Positions 45,082 through 54,500 of a stretch of 64,000 nucleotides of DNA are shown piece by piece. The notes under the pieces were generated by a model, which was not told where the DNA came from, searched no databases, and saw only the letters and a list, made by a program, of their open reading frames with translations. This DNA comes from UBA12481 sp012523435. Lineage in GTDB: Bacteria; Bacteroidota; Bacteroidia; Bacteroidales; UBA12481. The stretch covers positions 1 through 64,000 of the forward strand of contig JAQUCP010000004.1 of NCBI GenBank assembly GCA_028686135.1. Reading direction: 5' to 3'. How positions within the stretch are numbered: position 1 is the first letter of the stretch; each line of letters opens with the position of its first letter. The translations under genes and the position numbers were made by a program.

Positions 45082-46320
45082 CTATCGTAATCTCTCCTTA
45101 AAAGGCAGGAATGTCATGAAATCTACATGATGAACGAGGTAAGCTTCCGTCGTTCTTTTGATCAGATCTCCCTCATGTGCATGGGCAGCGATGATNNNNN
45201 NNNNNNNNNNNNNNNNNNNNNNNNNNNNNNNNNNNNNNNNNNNNNNNNNNNNNNNNNNNNNNNNNNNNNNNNNNNNNNNNNNNNNNNNNNNNNNNCCAAT
45301 ATGGTTCAGCATCATGCAGGCTGATTCAATCATGGCAATAGGATTGACAATTGAGACCGGATAATCGGCATATTTTGGAGCTGACCCGTGAGTAGGTTCA
45401 AAAACAGCTACCTCTTCACCCAGGTTGGCAGAGCAGGCGAAACCGAGGCCACCGATCAATCCGGCAAATCCATCGGAAACAATATCACCAAACATATTGC
45501 CAGCAACTATAACTCCATAATTTTCAGGATTTTTAGTCAGCCACATCATTTGGGCATCGATGTTGGTATTCCAAAGCTCAATCTCCTGATAATCTGCCTT
45601 CTGCATCTCCTGAGCCATTTTGTACATCATGCCCGAAGTCTCTCGAATGACGTTTGGCTTTTCGCAGACTGTGACTGATTTATAGTGGTTTTTCCTCGCA
45701 TAGTCGAAGGCTGCACGGAGAATCCTTTCCGTATATTTTTTGGTAAAAATTCGCGATGAAATGGACAAATCTTCCTTAGGCACTGAGCCATAGTTCTTTT
45801 TGAAGGTTTTGTGGGTCAAAAATGCCCGATAAACCTCTTCCGGCGGATTGCTCCATTCAACGCCACAATAAAGGCCTTCGGTATTCTGACGGAAAATCAC
45901 CACATCAACCTCGGGCTCCTCAATGGTATTACCAACTCCCCTCCGAATGAAATTCAGGGGGTTGCCCTTGTAGGTCTTACAAGGCCGGATGCAGATGTCC
46001 AGATCAAAAAGCTGCCGCATCCCAACAATTGGACTGGAATAGACCAGCCCCTGGCCCTGGAGATGAGAAGCCAATTCGGCGGCGGCGGCATCCTTAGGCT
46101 TGGAGGTGATAGCTCCAAACAGACCAATCTTGTGTTCCCTCAAAGCATTGATCGTCCGCTCGGGCAACGGATTTCCCTCGTTTTTCCAAAACTCCCATCC
46201 AATATCAGCATGAACATAATCAGCTTGGAAACCAGCCTTATCCAACACCTTTATGGCAGCCTCCAACACCACTGCCCCGATTCCGTCTCCGGGCATGGCT
46301 ACAATGGTTCGTCTCGACAT
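45082..46320 (-). CDS. isocitrate/isopropylmalate dehydrogenase family protein (interrupted by assembly gap)
   Basis: The N-terminal 341 residues are clearly of the isocitrate/isopropylmalate family: MPGDGIGAVVLEAA, VVIFRQNTEGLYCGVEW (substrate-binding region), SVTVCEKPNVIRETSGMM, NTNIDAQMMWLTKNP, NMFGDIVSDGFAGLIGG (metal aspartates) and FEPTHGSAPKYA (NAD-binding loop). It should oxidise isocitrate or a related malate with NAD(P). A run of 100 N (45196-45295) then breaks the gene. The 37 residues after the gap stay in frame but do not resemble the usual end of the family, so the real 3' end is uncertain. Confidence 0.8.
   Translation of the reverse strand: MSRRTIVAMPGDGIGAVVLEAAIKVLDKAGFQADYVHADIGWEFWKNEGNPLPERTINALREHKIGLFGAITSKPKDAAAAELASHLQGQGLVYSSPIVGMRQLFDLDICIRPCKTYKGNPLNFIRRGVGNTIEEPEVDVVIFRQNTEGLYCGVEWSNPPEEVYRAFLTHKTFKKNYGSVPKEDLSISSRIFTKKYTERILRAAFDYARKNHYKSVTVCEKPNVIRETSGMMYKMAQEMQKADYQEIELWNTNIDAQMMWLTKNPENYGVIVAGNMFGDIVSDGFAGLIGGLGFACSANLGEEVAVFEPTHGSAPKYADYPVSIVNPIAMIESACMMLNHIXXXXXXXXXXXXXXXXXXXXXXXXXXXXXXXXXXIIAAHAHEGDLIKRTTEAYLVHHVDFMTFLPFKERLR
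45196..45295. other. assembly gap, 100 N
   Basis: Exactly 100 N characters, the usual placeholder for a scaffold gap of unknown length, inside the isocitrate-dehydrogenase-family gene. Confidence 0.99.
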
Positions 46321-46420
46321 TTTTACTATTTTTTTTGGTTAATAGATTGTTTGCAAAGGTCCAGGTAGTAAAGATAGCAGTTAAATATTAGATGTTATCT
46401 TTACGAAAAAGCAAAGCATC

Positions 46421-47881
46421 ATGACTCAATTTAACAATCTTCAACCCAAACCCATTTGGGATTTCTTTTCACAAATTTTGACCATTCCCCGGCCTAGCGA
46501 CCAAGAAGAGCTTGTTCGGGAGCACCTGATCGAGTTTGCCCAAAACCGTGGACTGGACCATGAAGTTGACTCAGCTGGAAACTTGATGATCCGGAAAAAG
46601 GCTACTCCAGGCATGGAAAAAAGACAATCCGTATGCTTGCAAAGCCATCTCGACATGGTTTGCGAGAAGAACTCCGACATCGATTTCGATTTTCTAAAAG
46701 ATCCGATTCCCGCTTATGTCGATGATGATGGTTGGATTAAATCACGCGGAACTACTCTTGGTGCCGATGATGGCATCGGTATTGCTGCCCAGATGGCCAT
46801 TCTTGACTCCCATGATATCGCTCACGGGCCCCTGGAGTGCCTGTTCACCGTAGCAGAAGAGACCGGCCTGACGGGTGCTTTTGGCCTTGGGGAGGGATTG
46901 ATCAAAAGCCGAATTCTCTTAAATCTGGATTCAGAGGATGAAGGAGAAATTTTTATTGGATGTGCCGGCGGAATCGATTTGACAGCCTGGCTGACATTTG
47001 AAAAGGTTAACACCCCAGCGAATTCCGAAGCCTTCGCTGTAACTGTGACTGGCTTGCGAGGAGGTCATTCGGGAGATGACATACACAAAGGATACGGCAA
47101 CGCTAACAAGATCATTAATAGGTTTTTACGAATAATAAAAGACCAACTTAGCGCCTCTTTACACGATCTGGAAGGCGGAAATCTCAGAAATGCGATCGCC
47201 CGCGAAGCCAAAGCTATCATCACCATCAACAAAAAAGATGAAGCGCAACTATCTTCCCTGTTTGAAGAGTTTAAACAAAACATGCATAAAGAGTATCCGG
47301 TGACTGAACCGGAGCTGACCCTCGAACTTAGCCATCATTCCCTACCCGATCAAGTGTTGGGGGAGAGATCATTTGAGCAATTAATCAATGCGATCTCCGC
47401 ATGTCCCCATGGAGTGCACGCCTGGAGCCAGACCATGCCGGGAATGGTCGAGACTTCTACCAACCTCGCCGCTATTCGAATGGAAGCCAACGAAGTCAAA
47501 ATCACCACCAGTCAGCGAAGCTCCCTGGAATCTGCCAAAGAAGATATCAATCAAATGGTCACATCAGTCTTTAGGTTAGCCAATGCCCGCTGCCAGAAAT
47601 CAACTGGGTACCCGGGATGGAACCCAAATCCGGACAGCCCCATCCTGAAGATTTCTAACGAGTCCTATCAAACGCTTTTCGGGACCAAGCCACAGATCAA
47701 AGCTATCCACGCCGGGCTCGAATGTGGACTGTTCCTGAAAAAGTTCCCCGATTTAGATATGATCTCTTTCGGCCCAACCATTAAAGGAGCTCATTCACCG
47801 GATGAAAGACTGGAGATTAGCACTGTTACAAAGTTTTGGGAGCTACTCATTGATATCTTAAAACGTATTCCCAATGCCTAA
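46421..47881 (+). CDS. pepD: aminoacyl-histidine dipeptidase (M20 family)
   Basis: A 486-residue cytosolic di-zinc peptidase (carnosinase type). The metal sites are visible: CLQSHLDMVCE (His, Asp), GTTLGADDGIGIAAQ (bridging Asp), TVAEETGLTGAFGL (catalytic Glu and ligand Glu), LNLDSEDEGE and a late HSPDERLEI histidine. The lid-domain insert around 205-390 is present. It splits Xaa-His and other dipeptides. Its stop overlaps the branching enzyme start by 8 nt, so it is translated with the glycogen genes despite a different role. Confidence 0.94.
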   Translation: MTQFNNLQPKPIWDFFSQILTIPRPSDQEELVREHLIEFAQNRGLDHEVDSAGNLMIRKKATPGMEKRQSVCLQSHLDMVCEKNSDIDFDFLKDPIPAYVDDDGWIKSRGTTLGADDGIGIAAQMAILDSHDIAHGPLECLFTVAEETGLTGAFGLGEGLIKSRILLNLDSEDEGEIFIGCAGGIDLTAWLTFEKVNTPANSEAFAVTVTGLRGGHSGDDIHKGYGNANKIINRFLRIIKDQLSASLHDLEGGNLRNAIAREAKAIITINKKDEAQLSSLFEEFKQNMHKEYPVTEPELTLELSHHSLPDQVLGERSFEQLINAISACPHGVHAWSQTMPGMVETSTNLAAIRMEANEVKITTSQRSSLESAKEDINQMVTSVFRLANARCQKSTGYPGWNPNPDSPILKISNESYQTLFGTKPQIKAIHAGLECGLFLKKFPDLDMISFGPTIKGAHSPDERLEISTVTKFWELLIDILKRIPNA

Positions 47882-49901
47882 ACCACTTTTCGTGGAGCAG
47901 GATCCGTATCTCGAACCCTACCGACAAATTTTGGCAGGCCGGCTTGATAAGATACTGCTCAAAAAGAAGGAGTTAGCCAAAGAGAAAAGTCTTCGGGAAT
48001 TTGCTGATGGGTATCATCGGTACGGACTACATCAAACCCCTGATGGTTGGCTCGCGCGCGAATGGGCGCCCGGAGCCACAGGTATCTGGCTCACAGGAAC
48101 CTTCAACGATTGGAAGATCCAGGATCAATATCGATTCAGAAAAGGTGCTGATGGGAACTGGGAGTTGAAGTTAAATTCTGAAGACCTTCACCACCTGGAT
48201 GAATATAAATATTTTATCTCTTGGCCCGGTGGCGGTGACTTCCGTCTGCCACTCTGGGCAAAACGGGTGATTCAGGATGAAGTGACTCAAGTGTTCAACG
48301 CCCAGGTTTATTGCCCACCATCCACTCCCCCATCTTACCTCCCTCGGCCAACAGCCAAAGAGCCTCTTTTGGTGTATGAAGCCCATATCGGGATGTCATC
48401 AGAAGAAGGTAAAGTGAATACCTACTTTGATTTCACACAGAAGGTCTTACCCAGAATTCATAAACTGGGTTACAATACGATCCAATTGATGGCCATCCAG
48501 GAACACCCCTATTACGGCTCTTTTGGTTATCACGTTTCTAACTTCTTTGCTGCCTCCAGCCGTTTTGGAACCCCGGAACACCTGAAAGAACTGATCCGGA
48601 CAGCTCACCACCTTGGTATTCGGGTGGTTATGGATATCGTTCATTCTCATGCAGTTAAGAACACCCTAGAGGGACCCGGGTTGTACGATGGTACCACCGG
48701 AATGTTGTTTCACCAAGATCAACGTAGAGAGCACCCGGCATGGGATTCTCTCTGTTTTGACTACGGAAATAACTTTACCCTCTATTTCCTCTTGTCGAAC
48801 TGCCGGTACTGGTTGGAAGAGTATGGTTTTGATGGTTTTAGGTTTGACGGTATTACCAGCATGCTGTATCTCGACCATGGCCTGGGGAAAGCCTTTACTT
48901 CCTATCATGACTATTTCAATGAGAATGTGGATGAAGATGCCCTGACGTATCTTGGATTAGCTAATCTTTTAATTCATGAATTAAATCCTTATGCAGTAAC
49001 CATAGCAGAAGATATGAGTGGCATGCCCGGATTGGCCTCTAAACCTGAGTCTGGCGGCCTTGGTTTTGATTATCGGCTTTCCATGGGCATACCGGATTTC
49101 TGGATCAAAATCATTAAAGAGATCCCGGATGAGCAATGGATCATGTCTCAAATCTTTTACGAATTGACCAATAGGAGGATAGAGGAGCAGACAATCTCCT
49201 ATGCTGAGTCGCACGATCAGGCTTTGGTTGGAGATAAAACTATCATTTTCAGGCTGGCCGACCGCGACATGTACACCCACATGTCAAAATTAACCCCTAG
49301 TCTGATCATCGACCGGGCACTTGCTCTTCATAAATTAATCCGTCTGGTCACACTGGCTACTCACGGTGGTGGGTATCTGAATTTTATGGGCAATGAATTT
49401 GGGCATCCTGAGTGGATCGATTTCCCCCGCCAAGGAAACAACTGGTCCTATCACTATGCCCGTCGACAATGGCACTTGGCCGAAGATGCCGACTTAAAGT
49501 ATGCGGGTCTCCAAAAGTTTGATCAGAAAATGATCTCCTTTTTCTCCTCCATAAAATTCCCCGACAGCGAGCCTTTGGCTTTCGTTCTGGCCCAGGATGC
49601 TGATAACGTATTGGCTTTTCAAAGAAGTGGTTATCTATTTGTTTTTAATTTTCACCCCAGTCAATCCTATACCGGTTACGGAATTCCCGCAGAACCAGCG
49701 GATTACACCATTGAATTGAATACAGATCATCTTGATTTTGAAGGTTTTGGAAGAATTGATGACACAATGTTGTATAGTGCAGAGCCATTAGGAAAACTAG
49801 GAAGCGGGTATCAGGTAAGGCTCTACCTTCCAGCCCGGACCGGTATCGTGTTAAAACGTATCCGCCCGGCTAAAGTTCATCGGTCGGTGAAGCTGACATG
49901 A
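47874..49901 (+). CDS. glgB: 1,4-alpha-glucan branching enzyme (GH13_8, eukaryote-like)
   Basis: A 675-residue branching enzyme that forms alpha-1,6 links in glycogen. An N-terminal CBM48 domain (REWAPGATGIWLTGTFNDW) precedes the GH13 barrel with GFRFDGITSML (nucleophile Asp), VTIAEDMSGMPG (acid/base Glu) and SYAESHDQALVG (third acid). At under 700 residues with the YHRYGLH N-terminus it matches the GH13_8 group found in eukaryotes and some bacteria rather than the E. coli GH13_9 type. The stop overlaps the next start (ATGA). Confidence 0.94.
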   Translation: MPKPLFVEQDPYLEPYRQILAGRLDKILLKKKELAKEKSLREFADGYHRYGLHQTPDGWLAREWAPGATGIWLTGTFNDWKIQDQYRFRKGADGNWELKLNSEDLHHLDEYKYFISWPGGGDFRLPLWAKRVIQDEVTQVFNAQVYCPPSTPPSYLPRPTAKEPLLVYEAHIGMSSEEGKVNTYFDFTQKVLPRIHKLGYNTIQLMAIQEHPYYGSFGYHVSNFFAASSRFGTPEHLKELIRTAHHLGIRVVMDIVHSHAVKNTLEGPGLYDGTTGMLFHQDQRREHPAWDSLCFDYGNNFTLYFLLSNCRYWLEEYGFDGFRFDGITSMLYLDHGLGKAFTSYHDYFNENVDEDALTYLGLANLLIHELNPYAVTIAEDMSGMPGLASKPESGGLGFDYRLSMGIPDFWIKIIKEIPDEQWIMSQIFYELTNRRIEEQTISYAESHDQALVGDKTIIFRLADRDMYTHMSKLTPSLIIDRALALHKLIRLVTLATHGGGYLNFMGNEFGHPEWIDFPRQGNNWSYHYARRQWHLAEDADLKYAGLQKFDQKMISFFSSIKFPDSEPLAFVLAQDADNVLAFQRSGYLFVFNFHPSQSYTGYGIPAEPADYTIELNTDHLDFEGFGRIDDTMLYSAEPLGKLGSGYQVRLYLPARTGIVLKRIRPAKVHRSVKLT

Positions 49902-51577
49902 AAGAAAAAATGGTGATTTATCAACTCCTTCCCAGATTGTTCGGCAATCTCAATACCAGTGGGAAAGCTGGAGGGGGGATCGAGGAGAACGGATGTGGCC
50001 GATTTGCCGACATCACGAAGGAGGTTATAAAAGAACTTCGGAAACTTGGAATTACGCATATCTGGCTGACCGGAGTAATCCGACATGCCACGGGAACCGA
50101 TTACAGTAGTGACGGTTTACCAGCAAGCCACCCGGGCATTGTGAAAGGAAAAGCCGGGTCTCCTTATGCCATTAATGATTACTATGATCTCGATCCTGAT
50201 CTGGCAACTTCGGTAGGTGAAAGGTTCAATGAGTTTAAGGAACTAATTGAAAGAGTGCATGATGCAGGACTCAAAGTCATCATAGATTTTGTCCCAAACC
50301 ATGTAGCGCGAGATTATACCTCACGAACCAAACCAGTTGAAATCCACGATCTTGGTGAAGGAGATGACCCAACGGTTCAGTTTCATCCGCAGAATAATTT
50401 CTATTACCTGCCTGGGACAGTATTGGATCTTCACGGTTATCGTGAGGAGCCGGCCCGTGCCACCGGAAATGATGTCTTTCATCCCAATCCGCAACCTCAC
50501 GATTGGTATGAAACAGTTAAGCTGAATTATGGCATCGATTATCAAACAGGAGATACTTTTTTTAATCCGATACCGGACACCTGGATAAAGATGACGGATA
50601 TTCTCAGCTTCTGGGCTGGTAAAGGAGTTGATGGTTTTCGTTGTGATATGGCCGGAATGGTGCCCGAATCGTTTTGGCGGTTTGCTATTGGAAATATCAA
50701 GAATGAATACCCGGCCATGACCTTCATTGCGGAGTTATATGAGCCGGAGCGCTATTTTTCCTATATCGAAATTGCCGGATTTGACTACCTCTATGATAAG
50801 GCCGGGTTCTATGATACTATCCGTGAAGTCATTATCGGAAAGAGGAGAGCCAGTGAAATCACCAGCATCTGGAAAACCTTACAAGGGCTTGATAATAAAA
50901 TGCTTCGGTTTATCGAAAATCACGATGAGCAGCGTTTGGCTTCCCGTGAATTTGCTGGTAATCCCTGGCCCGGTCTGCCAGCCTTGGCATTAGCTACCTT
51001 TATGAATAATGGCCCTGTCATGATTTACGCCGGACAGGAGTACGGAGAGCCCGCTGATCCGAATGAAGGAGGTATCTGTTCAGCTGGTCGAACCTCCATT
51101 TTTGAATATTCATTTATTCCTGCCATCCGCCGTTGGATGGCAGGGGTACTTTCGGATCAGGAAACCAATCATTTCTTTTCGGTTAAACAGATCCTCACCA
51201 CACTACAAACCCTTCCGGTTTTAAGTCGGGGTGAGTATTATGATCTCAGCTATGCCAATATGGATTTGGATCAAAGGGGGAAGATCTGCTCCTTTTTACG
51301 TTACGCAGAAGCAGATCCTCGTGATGACCTAACTTCTGATAGCCCAGAAATTCTCTTGGTTTGTGTCAGCTTCGATCCCACTATCCTCCAGGCAAAGGTC
51401 AGGCTACCCCAGCATGCTTTGGAGACTTTAGGGCTAGGCAACTCCACTCGTCTTTTGCTTAAAAGCCTTGAACCTGCAAAGGTGAAATCCAATCAACTAC
51501 TTACTAGTCAAATAGTTTCCAGCGGCATACCGATTGACTTCAATCCAGCAGGATGGGCAATTCTAGGGATAAGCTAA
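49898..51577 (+). CDS. alpha-amylase family glycosyl hydrolase (GH13)
   Basis: A 559-residue GH13 enzyme without signal peptide, so cytosolic. Conserved regions: VIIDFVPNHVARDYTS (region I), GVDGFRCDMAGMVP (region II, nucleophile Asp), TFIAELYEP (region III, acid/base Glu) and RFIENHDEQRLAS (region IV). It follows glgB by a 4-nt overlap. It probably trims or degrades storage glucan; exact specificity (amylase, maltosyl transfer) cannot be told from the sequence. A neopullulanase-like insert is not obvious. Confidence 0.9.
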   Translation: MKEKMVIYQLLPRLFGNLNTSGKAGGGIEENGCGRFADITKEVIKELRKLGITHIWLTGVIRHATGTDYSSDGLPASHPGIVKGKAGSPYAINDYYDLDPDLATSVGERFNEFKELIERVHDAGLKVIIDFVPNHVARDYTSRTKPVEIHDLGEGDDPTVQFHPQNNFYYLPGTVLDLHGYREEPARATGNDVFHPNPQPHDWYETVKLNYGIDYQTGDTFFNPIPDTWIKMTDILSFWAGKGVDGFRCDMAGMVPESFWRFAIGNIKNEYPAMTFIAELYEPERYFSYIEIAGFDYLYDKAGFYDTIREVIIGKRRASEITSIWKTLQGLDNKMLRFIENHDEQRLASREFAGNPWPGLPALALATFMNNGPVMIYAGQEYGEPADPNEGGICSAGRTSIFEYSFIPAIRRWMAGVLSDQETNHFFSVKQILTTLQTLPVLSRGEYYDLSYANMDLDQRGKICSFLRYAEADPRDDLTSDSPEILLVCVSFDPTILQAKVRLPQHALETLGLGNSTRLLLKSLEPAKVKSNQLLTSQIVSSGIPIDFNPAGWAILGIS

Positions 51578-51599
51578 CAACGAAGAGAATCCCATCAAA

Positions 51600-54500
51600 C
51601 TAAATCCAGCGCAAATAGGTGAAATCCTGTCGGTTAGGTAGCAGATTACTTTTTGGAAAGATTCTAATTCCATAATTGAAAACCCCTGGCTGCATCAGAA
51701 TTTGGTTAATCGAGTAACGGGTTGAACCGTTGACCTTCTCGGTTTGGTCAAACTCTTGGGTCGAAACCAGATCATTATCGCCATTAGCCTTAGGAGAAAC
51801 AATTACGATTTCCACGCCGATATCATCGGGAGACAGGGCACCCAGACGGAGCACCACTTCGATAGTCAGGGTTTCCCCCACATGCGTTGGTTTTCCTGCC
51901 ATTTTCGAATAGATCACATCTTCGATTTCAATGGCATCCCACAGGTTAGCGATTCGCTTCTTCCAGCGCGATATTTCCCTGGCAAGATGATAGTTATTCG
52001 CCTGGATATCACTGATTCGATTGCCCAGGGTATGGTAGAATCGTTCGAAATAATCATCGATCATCCGGCGGGTGGTAAAGTTGGGAGCAATCCCGGCCAT
52101 GGTATTTTTGATATGCTTAATCCAGGCAGTAGGAACCGTTCCGTTCTTACCGCTGTAAAACAGTGGAACAATCTGGCTTTCCAACATATTATATATCAAT
52201 GCGGCATCTAGCTCATCTTGGAAACCCTGATCTTCATAGATTCGTTCTTTGGGCAAAGCCCATCCAGCTCCTTCCTGATATCCTTCTACCCACCAACCAT
52301 CCAGAACGCTAAAATTCATGACACCGTTCATAGCTGCTTTCATCCCGCTCGTTCCGGAAGCTTCCAGCGGACGAGTTGGTGTATTCAGCCAAATATCAAC
52401 ACCTTGCACCAGTTTTCTGGCAAGGGTCATGTCATAGTTCTCCAGAAAAATAATTTTCCCGCGAAACTCCGGTTTCCTTGATATCTCAACAATATAACGG
52501 ATTAGATCCTGGCCGGCTTTATCGTTCGGATGTGCTTTGCCGGCAAAGATGAACTGCACTGGCATATCAGGATTGTTGACAATACGGCTTAAGCGCTCGA
52601 GATCTTTAAACAGCAGATGCGCTCTCTTGTAGGTAGCAAACCTTCTGGCAAAACCAATTGTTAATGCCTGATGGTCAAGCCGATCCATTATTTCCAGTAT
52701 CTGTCTGGGAGGTTCATGACGGCGAATGGATACTTTTCTAAGGCGACTTTGGAGGTAGGAGATCAACTCACTACGCAGGCCATTTCTGATATTCCAAATG
52801 CGCTCATCAGGCACTTGTTGAATTTTCTCCCAAAAGCTTTTATCCGACTGGTTATTTAGGAATTCCGGCCCGAAATACTCCCGATGAAGTTTTTGCCAAA
52901 TATCGGCTGTCCAGGTTCGGTAATGTACACCATTGGTTACATAACCTATATGCAGCTCTTCGGGGTAATAACCATTCCACAGAGAGCTGAACATTTGACG
53001 TGTCACTTCTCCGTGTAAGCGACTAACGGCATTAACTTCCTGGGAAAGGCGGCAAGCCAGATTCGACATACTAAACCGCTCGTTTGGATTATCTGGTATA
53101 ACTCTACCCAGGTTGATGAACTCCGACCAGCTGATATTCAAGCGTTCCGGATAATGCCCCATGTATGTGCGAATCAAGTCTTCCGTGAAGGTATCATGAC
53201 CTGCGGGGACTGGAGTGTGAGTTGTAAAAAGGGTTGATGCTCTCACAACCTCTCTCGACTCCTCAAAGGTGAACCGCTTAACCTCCATTAACAATCTAAT
53301 CCGCTCCAGGTTAATAAAAGCAGCATGTCCTTCGTTGCAGTGGTACACATCCGGTGTTATTCCAAGCTTGTTCAGCATTCGGATACCGGCAACGCCAAGT
53401 ACCATCTCCTGTTTCAAGCGATTCTCTTCATTACCTCCATACAGATGATAGGTAATGGATCGATCGTGTGGCTGATTTGGTTCGAAATCGGTATCCATCA
53501 AATAGAGCGAAATACGACCGACCTGAGTCTTCCAGAGCCGGACATGAAGCATCCGACCGGGGAGTGCAACCTGAACCTGAATCCACTGCCCGTTTTCATC
53601 TTGAACCGGTTCGACTGGTAAGCTGGCAAATAGTTCAGGATGATCCTCTGCGATCTGATCTCCATTAATGGTGAGAACCTGGCGAAAATAGCCATAACGA
53701 TATAACAGTCCGACCGCTACTAAGGGTACATTCTGATCACTGGCCTCCTTCAGGTAATCTCCTGCGAGAATACCCAGACCGCCTGAATAGATTTTCAAGC
53801 TGGAGTGCATCCCATACTCCATACTGAAATAGGCTATTTGCGGCCCCGACCTTAACTGCTTGTCGTCCAGATAATTCTTAAAATCAGCATAAACCTTCTG
53901 ATATTGATCATTAAACTCTTTATCAGCCGACAATTCTTGCAGCCGAACTAATGGAATCTGCCGCATCAGCAAAATTGGGTTATGCTCCACCACCTCCCAC
54001 AGATCAGGGTCAATTTGCCGGAAGAGGTCTTCAGCCTCATAATTCCAGGTCCACCAGAGGTTTTTCGAAATCTCATCCAGGCCTTGTAGCGAATCCGGGA
54101 AGCTGGACTCCACAAAGATTCTTTTCCAGGAGGGTTCGTTTGTTCGGCTTACCGGTAATGCAACAGCTGTTTGGCCTTCCGGAATCTCCTGCTCAGGTCG
54201 GTCGATATCACTGACATGAGACAAAGATGCCTTATACGCTTCGAAGTATTTCGAGAGAAGCTTATCCCAAGTTGCTTCTTTACTAACTTTAAATGCCTTG
54301 TCAACCAATGTCTGGCGGGCAGACTCATCAAGCTGTAGAAAATCAGTCAGGTTCTTTTCCAGCCAAGTTACCGCTTCGGCATCCTGCACTGATCTACGGG
54401 GCAGAACAGCAGCGCATGCTGTGGCCGTTTTGCTTTTAAAGGATGACACCCACAACCCAAAACCAGCCAGATCGGTTGTTAAGGTTGGTACACCAAAGGC

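Noticed and set aside
45127..45364. Plus-strand frames running through the N gap
   Set aside because: They consist mainly of undefined residues and oppose a recognisable gene.
45812..46368. 185-residue plus-strand frame
   Set aside because: Antisense to the isocitrate-dehydrogenase-family gene; no recognisable domain.
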